The notes: generated by a model from the letters alone, not told the origin. A DNA stretch of 64,000 nt from Macrostomum hystrix (GCA_950097015.1 CATNEN010000039.1:15594501-15658500); one strand, 5' to 3'. Positions 38,395-55,500 are shown, counted from the stretch's first letter. Numbers and translations are program-made.

Positions 38395-40930
38395 CCACGG
38401 CTTCTTGATCTAGTCTCTCCCATCCAGATCTAATCTCTCCCATCTAGAGCTAGTCTCTCTCATCCAGATCTAGTCTCTCCCATCCAGATCTAGTCTCTCC
38501 CATCCAGATCTAGTCTCTCCCATCCAGATCTTGTCTCTTCCATCTAGAGTTAGTCTCTCCCATCAAGATCTAGTCTCTCCCATCCAGATCTAGTCTCTCC
38601 CATCCAGATCTAGTCTCTCCCATCCAGATCTAGTCTCTCCCATCCAGATCTAGTCTCTCCCATCCAGATCTAGTCTCTCCCATCAAGATCTAGTGTCTCC
38701 AATCAAGATCTAGTCTCTCCCATCAAGATCTAGTCTCTCCCATCTAGATCTAGTCTCTCCCATCAAGATCTAGTCTCTCCCATCCAGATCTAGTCTCTCC
38801 CATCTAGATCTAGTCTCTCCCATCTAGATCTAGTCTCGCCCATCTTGATCTAGTCTCTTCCAGCTAGATCTAGTCTCTCCCATCTAGATCTAGTCTCTCC
38901 CATCTACGAGCTAGATCTAGTCTCTCCCATCAAGATCTAGTCTCTCCCATAAAGATCTAGTCTCCCCCATCCAGATCTAGTCTCTCCCATCCAGATCTAG
39001 TCTCTCCCATCAAGATCTAGTCTCTCCCATCCAGATCTAGTCTCTCCCATCAAGATCTAGTCTCTCCCATCCAGATCTAGTCTCTCCCATCCAGATCTAG
39101 TCTCTCCCATCAAGATCTAGTCTCTCCCATCCAGATCTAGTCTCTCCCATCTAGATCTAGTCTCTCCCATCTAGATCTAGTCTCGCCCATCTTGATCTAG
39201 TCTCTTCCAGCTAGATCTAGTCTCTCCCATCTAGATCTAGTCTCTCCCATCTACGAGCTAGATCTAGTCTCTCCCATCAAGATCTAGTCTCTCCCATCCA
39301 GATCTAGTCTCCCCCATCCAGATCTAGTCTCTCCCATCCAGATCTAGTCTCTCCCATCCAGATCTAGTCTCTCCCATCAAGATCTAGTCTCTCCCATCCA
39401 GATCTAGTCTCTCCCATCAAGATCTAGTCTCTCCCATCCAGATCTAGTCTCTCCCATCCAGATCTAGTCTCTCCCATCAAGATCTAGTCTCTCCCATCCA
39501 GATTTAGTCTCTCCCATCTAGAGCTAGTCTCTCCCATCCAGATCTAGTCTCTCCCATCTAGAGTTAGTCTCTCCCATCTGAATATAGTCTCTCCCATCAA
39601 GATCTAGTCTCTCCCATCCAGATCTAGTCTCTCCCATCTAGATCTAGTCTCTTCCATCTAGAGTTAGTCTCTCCCATCTGAATATAGTCTCTCCCATCAA
39701 GATCTAGTCTCTCCCATCCAGATCTAGTCTCTCCCATCTAGATCTAGTCTCTCCCATCTAGATCTAGTCTCGCCCATCTTGATCTAGTCTCTTCCAGCTA
39801 GATCTAGTCTCTCCCATCTAGATCTAGTCTCTCCCATCTACGAGCTAGATCTAGTCTCTCCCATCAAGATCTAGTCTCTCCCATCCAGATCTAGTCTCCC
39901 CCATCCAGATCTAGTCTCTCCCATCCAGATCTAGTCTCTCCCATCCAGATCTAGTCTCTCCCATCAAGATCTAGTCTCTCCCATCCAGATCTAGTCTCTC
40001 CCATCAAGATCTAGTCTCTCCCATCCAGATCTAGTCTCTCCCATCCAGATCTAGTCTCTCCCATCAAGATCTAGTCTCTCCCATCCAGATTTAGTCTCTC
40101 CCATCTAGAGCTAGTCTCTCCCATCCAGATCTAGTCTCTCCCATCCAGATCTAGTCTCTTCCATCTAGAGTTAGTCTCTCCCATCTGAATATAGTCTCTC
40201 CCATAAAGATCTAGTCTCCCCCATCCAGATCTAGTCTCTTCCATCAAGATCTAGTCTCCCCCATCCAGATCTAGTCTCCCCCATCCAGATCTAGTCTCTC
40301 CCATCAAGATCTAGTCTCTCCCATCAAGATCTAGTCTCTCCCATCCAGATCTAGTCTCTCCCATCCAGATCTAGTCTCTCCCATCCAGATCTAGTCTCTC
40401 CCATCAAGATCTAGTCTCTCCCATCCAGATCTAGTCTCTCCCATCTAGAGCTAGTCTCTCCCATCCAGATCTAGTCTCTCCCATCCAGATCTAGTCTCTC
40501 CCATCTAGATCTTGTCTCTTCCATCTAGAGTTAGTCTCTCCCATCTGAATATAGTCTCTCCCATCAAGATCTAGTCTCTCCCATCCAGATCTAGTCTCTC
40601 CCATCAAGATCTAGTCTCTCCCATCAAGATCTAGTCTCTCCTATCAAGATCTAGTCTCTCCCATCAAGATCTAGTCTCTCCCATCCAGATCTAGTCTCTC
40701 CCATCCAGATCTAGTCTCTCCCATCTAGATCTAGTCTCTCCCATCTACGAGCTAGATCTAGTCTCTCCCATCAAGATCTAGTCTCTCCCATCAAGATCTA
40801 GTCTCCCCCATCCAGATCTAGTGTCTCCCATCCAGATCTAGTCTCTCCCATCTAGATCTAGTCTCTCCCATCTACGAGCTAGATCTAGTCTCTCCCATCT
40901 AGATCTAGTCTGTCCCATCTAGATATGTTC
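38395..40930. repeat. 2.5-kb 20-bp minisatellite between divergent RING-NHL and TDH
   Basis: About 125 units of ATCTAGTCTCTCCCATCCAG with CAAG, CTAG and TTGG variants. A rare insertion CTACGAGCTAGATC appears at about 38904, 39249, 39838, 40745 and 40872. The first three occurrences share a long identical unit order (TCTCGCCCATCTTG, then TCTTCCAGC), showing block duplications of about 345 and 589 bp. Confidence 0.96.
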
Positions 40931-44645
<3,715 letters not shown>

Positions 44646-44739
44646 TTTAGGAGGTGTTTTTAACAATATTTTTCTTTTTAGGAACAATTAAGACTTCCTC
44701 TTCTGAATCTCTTATCCTCAAATCCTCAGTAAATTCTAC

Positions 44740-45775
44740 ATTTTTCATCCCTCCAAATCCTCCCAGAATCCCATATTCTTCATCCCTTCAAATCCTCCCA
44801 GAATCCCACATTCTTCATCCCTTCAAATCCTCCCAGAATCCTACATTCTTCATCCCTTCAAATCCTCCCAGAATCTCATATTCTTCATCCCTTCAAATCC
44901 TCCCAGAATCCCATATTCTTCATCCCTTCAAATCCTCCCAGAATCCCACATTCTTCATCCCTTCAAATCCTCCTAGAATCCCATATTCTTCATCCCTTCA
45001 AATCCTCCCAGAATCCCACATTCTTCATCCCTTCAAATCCTCCCAGAATCCCACATTCTTCATCCCTTCAAATCCTCCCAGAATCCGATATTCTTCATCA
45101 CTTCAAATCCTCCAGAATCCCACATTCTTCATCCCTTCAAATCCTCCTAGAATCCCACATTCTTCATCCCTTCAAATCCTCCCAGAATCCCACATTCTTC
45201 ATCCCTTCAAATCCTCCCAGAATCCGATATTCTTCATCCCTTCAAATCCTCCCAGAATCCGATATTCTTCATCCCTTCAAATCCTCCCAGAATCCGATAT
45301 TCTTCATCACTTCAAATCCTCCCAGAATCCCACATTCTTCATTCATTTAACTCCTCCAGAATCCCACATTCTTCATCCCTTCAAATCCTCCCAGAATCCC
45401 ACATTATTCATTCATTTAACTCTTCCAGAATCCCACATTCTTCATCCCTTCAAATCCTCCCAGAATCCCACATTCTTCATTCATTTAACTCTTCCAGAAT
45501 CCCACATTCTTCATCCCTTCAAATCCTCCCAGAATCCCACATTATTCATTCATTTAACACTTCCAGAATCCCACATTCTTCATCCCTTCAAATCCTCCCA
45601 GAATCCCACATTATTCATTCATTTAACTCTTCCAGAATCCCACATTCTTCATCCCTTCAAATCCTCCCAGAATCCCACATTCTTCATTCATTTAACTCTT
45701 CCAGAATCCTATCTTCTTCGTCATTTTTAATTCTCCGAGAATCCGACATTCTTCATTCCTTCCAATCCTCCCGTA
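44740..45775. repeat. 35-bp minisatellite downstream of TDH
   Basis: About 29 units (TTCTTCATCCCTTCAAATCC, then TCCCAGAATCCCACA). From about 45340 they alternate with a TTCATTCATTTAACTCTTCC version, forming a two-unit higher-order repeat. It starts within 100 bp of the TDH stop, so it may be in the 3' UTR. Confidence 0.94.
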
Positions 45776-46539
45776 ATCTCATCCTCCTTATTCACTGTGC
45801 TGTCCTGTTCTCGAATCACACAGTTAGCCATAGTTTGTAGCAAGGCTAGTTCGCCAAAATAACCGCTTCCCCCATATTTTAAGCATTTTTGGGGCGCATT
45901 GGCTATGTCCGCAAATAAGGACACCAGCACTAAATTATTTTAAGCAGACTTCTGCTTACCTTGCCAAAAAAATAATACGTAGCTTTTTTCGATTCAGCTT
46001 ATAGAACTGAAAATGATATTTAGATTACTAAATGTGTTTTACTCTACTCAAAAGAACCTGTCCAGTAGCATGCTGCAAATATTTCTTTTAAAAAAGCTGT
46101 TTGACAAAAAAAATTGTGCTTCAACCGTCCCGAAAATGCGTATGTGGGTTAGGTAAATTAGTTTCATCACTTTTTAGTGCCAAATCTATCCGACAAATTG
46201 ACTTCTGCTATGCAAATCACAATGCACGACCCTCAATAGACTATTGTTGATCTTTTTTGTTTGTTTCTTTGACTGTGACCAGATTTAACCGAAAAGTCGA
46301 CAACAAGCGAACAGTAAAGAAAAGTGTTTCAAATACAATTTTCTAGTTTGCCATCCGTGATTTTGCCCCAATTTATTTACTAAAATCGTTGCCTTACACA
46401 CAAAAGCTCAACTACCTTCCGTACTCCAGCCATCCAGCATCCATTGCATTAACTTTCGTCTGCTTTCAAGCAGCAAGCCGAAGCAAAAATAATCGGCCAA
46501 AAAATTTCAAGCAGACCGCGAGATTGCCCAGTCCTCCAA
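45776..46539. other. Intergenic region between TDH and DDR, no gene seen
   Basis: AT-rich single-copy DNA between the convergent genes. Confidence 0.35.
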
Positions 46540-47290
46540 CCCTTCCAGCATCCCTTCAACCTTTCCAGCTTCCTTCCAACCCTTCCAGCTTCCCTTCAAC
46601 CTTTCCAGCTTCCCTTCAACACTTCCAGCTTCCTTCCAACCCCTTCCGCTTCTCTTCAACCCTTCCAGCTTCCTTCCAACCCTTCCAGCTTCCTTCCAAC
46701 TGACTTTCAACCCTTCCAGCTTCCTTCCAACCCTTCCAGCTTCCTTCCAACTGACTTTCAACCCTTCCAGCTTCCTTCCAACCCTTCCAGCTTCCCTGCA
46801 ACCCTTCCAGCTTCCTTCCAACCCTTCCAGCTTCCTTCCAACTGACTTTCAACCCTTCCAGCTTCCTTCCAACCCTTCCAGCTTCCCTGCAACCCTTCCA
46901 GCTAACCCTTCCAGCTTCCCTTCAACCCATCCAGCTTCCTTCCAACCCTTCCAGCTTCCCTTCAACCCTGCAATCTTCCTTCCAACCCTGCAATCTTCCT
47001 TCCAACCCTGCAATCTTCCTTCCAACCCTGCAATCTTCCTTCCAACCCTGCAATCTTCCTTCCAACCCTGTAATCTTCCTTCCAACCCTTCCAGCTTCCC
47101 TACAACCCTGCAATCTTCCTTCCAACCCTTCAAGCTTCCTTCCAACCCTGCAATCTTCCTTCCAACCCTTCCAGCTTCCCTTCAACCCTGCAATCTTCCT
47201 TCCAACCCTTCCAGCTTCCCTTCAACCCTGCAATCTTCCTTCCAACTCTTCAAGCTTCCTTCCAACCCTGCAATCTTCCTTCAACCCTTA
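46540..47290. repeat. 20-bp minisatellite between TDH and DDR
   Basis: About 36 units of AACCCTTCCAGCTTCCTTCC, with an AACCCTGCAATCTTCCTTCC block at 46967-47280 and recurring AACTGACTTTC insertions near 46700, 46750 and 46840. Confidence 0.93.
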
Positions 47291-47824
47291 AAACCTCCGT
47301 CCAACTAATCAAATTTTCTTTGACAAATGAATGTTTCAAACGAATTTAAAGTATTTTTCTTCACAAATTTGTCCCGTACAGAAACAAGCGCTTGCATTTA
47401 TTTATACAAAAATTTTATTTTGTAAGCGCACGGCTCCTTCAGCAGATTTTTAAAGCAGTCTTATGGAAAAGTGTGACAACATCAATACAACAATGAAACA
47501 ACAACAACAGGTACACAGACTGCAATGGCGCAAATAGGAAAGTCAGTCGGCATAGACAAGAGGTGGGAGAGAATTGCAGTGCAGAAAATACTGCAAGCTC
47601 GAATCAGAATTATTGTATTACAATTGCTAAACATTTCGGCTAGGCGTACGAGAATCATTACTGCTATCCGTACATGGACGACACAGGTGCAGTACCCGGG
47701 AGCTTTATTAATAGTAGGTACTCTCAGTACGTAAAAATGCACGCTGCAAAATAGCTAAGAATATTCAGTAGTGGAAAGCTTAAAAAAACTTTTGCATTTT
47801 TGTATGCAACAATTTTTAAGGGTT
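47291..47824. other. Intergenic region, no gene seen
   Basis: Single-copy DNA. TTTATT at 47414-47419 is AATAAA on the - strand and could end DDR transcripts about 2.1 kb past the stop, but nothing confirms this. Confidence 0.3.
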
Positions 47825-48180
47825 ATCCACATCGCTTAACCACCTCACTCCGCTTAGCCACCTCACTGCGCTAAGCCACCTCACTCCGCTTAGCCACCTC
47901 ACTCCGCTTAACCACCTCACTCTGCTTAGCCACCTCACTCCGCTTAACCACCTCACTCCGCTTACCCACCTCACTCCGCTTAGCCACCTCACTCCGCTTA
48001 GCCACCTCACTCCGCTTAACCACCTCACTCTGCTTAACCACCTCACTCCGCTTTGCCACCTCACTCTGCTTAACCACCTCACTCCGCTTTGCCACCACAC
48101 TCCACACGCCTACCTCACTCTAAACACCCACCTCACTACGCACTCACTCTGCGCACTCACCTCACTCCGCACCTAACAGG
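47825..48180. repeat. 18-bp minisatellite downstream of DDR
   Basis: About 17 units of CCTCACTCCGCTTAGCCA and variants, fading to the right. It has the same length as, and most positions in common with, the unit inside DDR at 50140-50600 (CCTCACTCCAGACAGCCA). Confidence 0.93.
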
Positions 48181-49014
48181 AGCGTTTTAGAAGCTAACAT
48201 CTAGAAGTTTTTGAGTAATCGCGAATCAAAGTATCAATAAATAGTTAATCAGACTTGTTCGAAGTTCAACAAAGTTCTTCGAAGTAATTCCGTTGTCGAA
48301 AAGTAAAGCGATAGAAAAGCGCAAGCATAGCAAACAGCTATTGAAATTTTTCAAAGAAAAAATCGATGCGCAATATGCAAACACAAGATTGGTTACCAAT
48401 TTTACCAGTAAAGATCAAATATAAAAATTAAAAATGACTCGATTGTAAAATCATGCTATCCATCGATAGATCGCAATCGGAAATCTTTTTTTCGAAAAAA
48501 AAACTTTATATTAACAGCAGTAATATGCAAACATTTTAAACATAAGCATATGCTTTTGCATATAATCGTGAAGCGATTCGATAGAATCGATGTCGCCTAC
48601 TGCAAGTAGAATAATAAGGGAATGCTAAGGCGGAAATTTGCGGGAAGCGATAAGAAATAGGGATAATAGACCAAAGAAATTAGTCAGGAAGATAGTTAAT
48701 CTTATATACAGGCCAATACTTTAGTAGCTGTACAACAAGCAGTTTAAAATGACTGAGGGTTGCCCCACAGACATTTGAATGAGTTCTACAATATTTTATC
48801 TTAATAAAAAGAAAAGCAATAATAACAAAGACTGTTCCACTCTTTATCCAAAGACAAAACTCAATATTAAAAGTGTTGTTTTATGTCCAGGAGACAAATA
48901 CAATTATTCGCTGCGTTTAACTTGAACATTTTAACTGCTAGGCCTTAGCAACTGTCCTCCTAGCAATAGTGGCATTTACCCAAGAAGTTTGGACTTCGAC
49001 TGGATCTTCATTGT
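48181..49014. other. Intergenic or DDR 3' UTR region, no gene seen
   Basis: AT-rich single-copy DNA. ATCGAT-type motifs recur (48362, 48461, 48586), but I see no clear structure. Confidence 0.3.
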
Positions 49015-49514
49015 TGTCAAGAACCGCTTCCTTAACAACAATGTCTCAATAACCGCTTCCTTAACAACAATGTCTCAACAACCGCTTCCTTAGCAACAAT
49101 GTCTCAACAACCGCTTCCTTAACAACAATGTCTCAACAACCGCTTCCTTAGCAACAATGTCTCAACAACCGCTTCCTTAGCAACAATGTCTCAACAACCG
49201 CTTCCTTAGCAACAATGTCTCAACAACCGCTTCCTTAACAACAATGTCTCAATAACCGCTTCCTTAACAACAATGTCTCAACAACCGCTTCCTTAGCAAC
49301 AATGTCTCAACAACCGCTTCCTTAGCAACAATGTCTCAACAACCGCTTCCTTAGCAACAATGTCTCAACAACCGCTTCCTTAGCAGCTATGTCTCAACAA
49401 CCGCTTCCTTAGCAACAATGTCTCAAGGACCGATTCCCTAGCAACAGTGCATTCTGAAGTCTCCCTAGAAACTCCTTAGCAACGGAGCCTAAAAAACCGT
49501 TACCCTAGCAACAG
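49015..49514. repeat. 29-bp minisatellite abutting the DDR stop codon
   Basis: About 15 units (CAACAATGTCTCAACAACCG plus CTTCCTTAG). Decayed copies (CCCTAGCAACAG) continue to 49514, directly beside the DDR stop codon at 49515-49517, so the 3' UTR of DDR would begin inside it. Confidence 0.92.
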
Positions 49515-52500
49515 TCAAGATCGACGCCGCCGCAGCAAGCTGGCGTCCTTAGCTGTAAATCCGCAGTCGCGACGATGCAGGAAGGCGCGAATGTCGCGGA
49601 AGCGCGGCCTGCAGGACTCGTCCCTCTGCCAGCACTGGCACATTAAGTCGTAGAGCTCGCGCGGGCAGAGCGGTGGACAGGGTAGCGGCAGGGCGGCACC
49701 GTCGCTTTTGAGGATGTGGTGACAGTTGTCGATCACCTGCTCGTCGGTGAGGCCGGCAAATGGCTGATCCCGGCAGAGGGTGAGCAGCTCCCACATGGTG
49801 ACGGCGAAGCTCCAGACGTCGCTGGCGGTGGTGAATCGGCCGTGCAGAAGGGCCTCCCAGGCCATCCAGCGAACCGGCAGGGGGCCAGCGCAGCCGTCCA
49901 GGCGATAATAATCTGCCGAATAGATTGGCCTGGACATGCCGAAGTCGCAGATCTTGACGCAGAATGCTTCACCGAGTAGGCAGTTGCGCGCGGCCAGGTC
50001 ACGGTGAACCAACTGCACCGACTCCAGGTAGGTCATGCCGCTTGCCACCTGGATGGCGAGAAAAATTAACGATTTTTTGATAAAAGATGCTGCACAATAC
50101 ATAGCTGACCTCAAACCAGACAGCTAAGTCACTTCCGACAGGCACCTTAATTTAGACACCCACCTCCCTCCACGTATCTGCCCTAATTCAGATACCACTC
50201 TCGGACAGCCACCCCATTCCACCTCACTCCCTACAACCACGTCACTTACGACACCCACTTCACTTCCGACAGCCACCTCACTCCCTACAACCACGTCACT
50301 TACGACACCCACTTCACTTCCGACAGCCACCTCACTCCAGACAGCCACCTCACTCCAGACAGCCACCTTACTCCAGACAGCCAACTCCCTCCAGACAGCC
50401 AACTCACTCCAGACAGCCAGCTCACTCCAGACAGCCACCTTACTCCAGACAGCCAACTCACTCCAGACAGCCAACTCACTCCAGACAGCCAACTCACTCC
50501 AGACAGCCAGCTCACTCCAGACAGCCAGCTCACTCCAGACAGCCACCTCACTCCAGACAGCCACCTTACTCCAGACAGCCACCTCACTCCAGACAGCTTA
50601 ATAATCGTATTGACAATCTTACCTGGGCCGCCATGTGGACCAAGCAGCCGTAGCTGAGTGGTGGCTCCGGTCCGCCAACGTTGCCAACGGACTGCAGAAA
50701 TTGGTGCAGGTCGCCGTGCTGCATGTATTCGACAAGGACAGCGCACAGGTCGGATCCGGACACAACGCCGAGAACGCGCACAATGTTGGGATCGCGCAGT
50801 CTGGCCAGGGTTCGAGTCTCGCGTCGAAAATCTTCGGCCGCCAGCGGATTCGAGCCCGGACTACGCAGAGTCTTGGCCGCCACCAGCAGCGGCTGAGCCG
50901 GCGTTGAATCGGCGGACGGTGGCGTCCATTCCGCTAGGCGGACTTCGCCGAATTTGCCGCCGCCAAGGCGCTCCTTCAGCACAACGGATGACAACGGGAC
51001 CTCCAGGGCTGCGAGAGCCGCCTCGAGCTGGCGCGGACTGCCGTCGGACAGACTCGGCTGAGCCACGGGGCAGCCGTAGACGGTGCTGCCGGAACAGCCT
51101 GGAAGTTTGGAGTGTGTGGGCTGAGTGAACAATAAATAATAATAATCATTGCAGGAGGGCTGCGGGCAATGGCACATCAATTGGTGACACTAGACCCGCA
51201 GCCAGCGAGGAGGCAATTATGCCCATTTGACTCCTGAACACACGCTCACACAGGTGTGTACATCTGCCCTGACTTTCTCATCGTCAGGCAGTGTACACTC
51301 TCACTGTGCCTTGGAGGTTGGCCCTCAAGGGCGTAAATTGCACGACAAGCCCCCAAGCCTTCTCTTCAATATGGCCTCGCCGCGAAATCGAACTTTGGCG
51401 CAGGAGGAGGTGCGGGAGGCAAAAGCGTTAGACCGCTCTGCCACCCACCCCCCACGGCTGAGTGAAATTCTAGACAGAACAACTAGCAGCAGAAAGTGGC
51501 TTCATCAAATGCTGGTCTACAAACACATTGTGCTGAGGTATTGCTTTGCATTTCATCAGAGGCCTGGCTTTGGACTAAGCTGCAGCTGACGGACAGCCCG
51601 CAAGAGAGTTACGTAACTGGTGGACAGGAAGTAAAGAAGAAAAAATCCAAGACGACAAAGAAAAAACTAAGGAGGAGAAGAAAGGAAGAATTGGGGTGAA
51701 GATTTGCACAGAAATTAACAGATTAAACCGAATTCCAAGGAAGAGGAAATGACAAAAACTAAAAAATCTGTAAAAAAAACATTGCGAATCTAAACAGCGC
51801 CAAACCCGATGAAGCAATGTCCAATCACAGAATATGAGTCAGCTATGAAACTTTGCGCAATGCATCATATTCACACGAATGGGAATATCACTGATTTTAA
51901 ATCAATAATTAAAAATCAAACAAGCAGAAAACAGCTTTTTTGGTTTTAGGAACCATATATCCCAGATCCGGGATTTACTGAATTTAATAAATTAAATAAT
52001 ATTTTTCTTACTAATTGATTACACCTGCCCCAACTGGGCCAGATGTGCAGCCGACAGCACAGCCGCAGCTATTGCGCGGCGCACCTGAAGGCTGCGTACG
52101 GCTGTTCAGTCCATGGACTGGGGGGACGCCAAACCTACCCGCAATTACCCCAACTGATGCTGGTACCCATTTAACAGCTGAGTGAACTGCTGTCCTGTAA
52201 CAGCTGTCGAACCCCCGACCTTTGAGTCCTGAATCCTCAAATTAAAATAGTCTTAAATCCCAGATCCCAGATATCCGCAGCTGTTAAAAAATAAATCGGA
52301 GAATTTTCTATCACCTTGCAGGTTTAAATCTGAGGGAAATCTTGGAACAGGCGGCGGTGGCGGCGGAGGCGGTGGCGGCAGCTGTCTTGACATCAGACTC
52401 TGCGACTGATGCTGCTGCTGCTGCGGCTGCAGAGACATTATGCCATTGGGAATGGAACCCCTTGGCCTGGCGTAGGTGCCTAGGCCGGGGATGTACACCT

Positions 52501-55500
52501 GCTGCTGCAGCAGGTGCGGGCCGCACAGAGTGGTGCTGGCGTAGGCGGCGGCATCTCCGGGTTGCAGCTGCTGCTGCTGCTGCTGCTGCTGCTGGGGAGG
52601 CAGAATCAGCGGAGAGAATGACGCAGCCGCGTAGGTGTAAGCGTCCGTGCCGCAGCTGCGGTTGTCCTCGCCGCCAGTCATTGTGTCGTCGTCATTATTA
52701 TTAAGAGTCTTGTAGGAGGCGGACTGTAGCAGGTGCCCGCCTGTGGAATAGCCGAGCACAACAGCCGGTCGGCCATTGCCATAGTCCAAGTGAACCGTCT
52801 CAGCAGCTTTGTACTGACTTTGGTGAGATAGAAACTGCTGCTGCTGCTGCTGATGAAGGGGCAGATTGTAACGCGGAGTGAAGATGTCCTGACGCTGCTG
52901 CTTCTTGCGCAGCTGGCGTCGTCGAAGGCAAAGAACCCCGATGCTAGCCATGAGAGCCAGGGCTCCAACTAGGATGGCCACAATGATTCCGATGTACATC
53001 AGCTCGCTGTCTCGGCCGAATGCGGCTCCGGGGGCGTCGACGCGATCTTGAGCGTTGCCAGGCTGCAGACGAGGAACTGGTGATGAAGCTAGAATCGGCG
53101 GTGGGAGAGATCCGGATGCTGGCGGCTCGCTGGGCGACGCATTCGAATTCGGATTTGGCGGAGGCCACAGGCCGCCGCTGCCGCTGCTGCCGATGTCGGT
53201 TGATTCAGTGAGCGGCGGGTTATTGACGATTTCTAGAATGCGAAAGGACGGTGGCCCAGTTGGAATTGATTTTCTAGCCCGGCGGAGGGAGGTGATAGTT
53301 TTTGGGGTGGCGGGTTGGAATTGATTTCTAGCCCGGCGGAGGGAGGTGGTCGATTTTTGGGGTGGTGGGTTAGACCTGATTTCTAGCCCCACGGAGGGAG
53401 GTGGTTGGTCGATTTTTGGGGTGGTGGGTTAGACTTGATTTCTAGCCCCACGGAGGGAGGTGGTTGGTTGATTTTTGGGGTGGTGGGTTAGACTTGATTT
53501 CTAGCCCCACGGAGGGAGGTGGTTGGTTGATTTTTGGGGTGGTAGGTTAGACTTGATTTCTAACCCTGGGTGTTCAGCAGTGCAAGCCATTTCTAGCGCA
53601 CCAGAAAACTGTGAGTGATCTATTTTATTTTGAATATTTCCAAACGTCAGCTTGTGCGAGGGACGAGACAACCAAAATAATGACAGATTTTAGGAGATAA
53701 ACAAACAGAATGAACCTCTTATTAAAGTAGAAAAGTAAATTGAAAAATGTCAAAGCAGAGACGGACGATTTGTTCGGCGTGCTATAAGAGAGCGGCCCGA
53801 TAGGTAAATAAAGGATAAGAATGTGATGTCTAGATATTGATCTGCAAAAGAAAGTAGCAAGCAATTTCTTCACAAAGCCATTTTGCCGCCCTGTCTCGGT
53901 CTCGATGCCAAGCAATCGAGCAAGCATCCATTCTATTTTTCATTTTCTAATTTCGCGTAAAAAAAACCTGGCACAAGCGAATGGCGAGAGAAGAAAATCG
54001 ACTTTGCCATTGCCAAAACACGAACGGTCACGTAGATCTTTTTCTGTTTCTGTCAGTGTTCTGCTTTCACACGTGCCATTTGCTGCAGGGAGGAATCGCT
54101 TGTCATGAAGTGTCCTGGGGAAGCCATTTTTTTAAAAGGACGCCAAAATTGGCAGATGTTTGGCATCTGTGCGTGCTGGTGTCTTTAGAGAAGAACTTTT
54201 TTATTGGAAGTCTTCCACTGATCAGTCAGTGGCACTTTTAAATTGGATTTCGTGCAGAAATCGACTGATAACCTGGACTTCTACATTAAATTAATATCGT
54301 ACAACTGTCTCTCAATTTCTCATTCTCTCTTTCACCCCACATCTCTTCCCTGTTTTCTACCCCTATCTCTTCCCTGTTTTCTACCCCTATCTCTTCCCTG
54401 TTTTCTACCCCTATCTCTCCACTGTTTCTACCCCTATCTCTCCACTGTTTCTACCCCTATCTCTCCACTGTTTTCTACCCCTATCTCTCCACTGCTTGCT
54501 ACCCCTATCTCTCCACTGTATTCTACTTCTATCTCTTCCCTGTTTTCTACCCCTATCTCTCCACTGTTTCTACCCCTATCTCTCCACTGTTTCTACCCCT
54601 ATCTCTCCACTGTTTTCTACCCCTATCTCTCCACTGCTTGCTACCCCTATCTCTCCACTGTATTCTACTTCTATCTCTCCATTGTTTTCTACCCCTATCT
54701 CTCCACTGTTTGCTACCCCACATCTCTACCCCTACTCCACTGTTCTCTACCCCTATCTCTCCACTGTTTGCTACCCCTATCTCTCCACTGCCTAGCCTAT
54801 TATATTACCTTATTAATTTTAAGACACATTCTACAATATGACTGCGTCGACGATATTTGTTAATTTGCTAATAGAAATTCCTTTTTTTCCCTTCTTTCTT
54901 CCCTACTTTCTCTTTGTCTCCTTATTAGCTGTGACAGCGTACAGACACAAGCTTTATGAGAAAGTAAATCTAATTTTTGGGATTCTCTGACAAATATCCC
55001 CCACACGGCGTCAAGCCCGGCCTAATTAGTGTGCCCCCAGGGCGGGTTCAGAAGGGAGGTTTGATAGAAATTTGGCACAAAAATGAGCGACAAACCGCCC
55101 CTGAGGGCGGATCAAACTTGCTTGATCGAAAATTTGAGCGATGAAAGACTCGAAATTGTATTCAATTATGCGGCTCCAGCGCTACTTAATTTTATTAGGC
55201 TATTGTTTCCAACACAGCGTGGCAATTTTCTATTTGCAACTGGAGAAACCTACAGGATCTGATCCTGTAGATTTTATCTTTTCAGCTGAAATTTTCAAAC
55301 ATCTAAAATGTCAGATTGCCAGGAGAGAGATGAATCAGGGGGGAGATAAGACAGGGGGGAGATGAGACAGGGGGAGATGAGACAGGGGAGAGAGATGAGA
55401 CACGGGAGAGATGAGACACGGGAGAGATGAGACACGGGAGAGATGAGACACGGGAGAGATGAGACAGGGGAGAGATGAGACAGGGGAGAGATGAGACACG

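Noticed and set aside
44654-45730. 358-aa frame after TDH
   Set aside because: Encoded wholly by the 35-bp minisatellite; no homology and no splice or start context.
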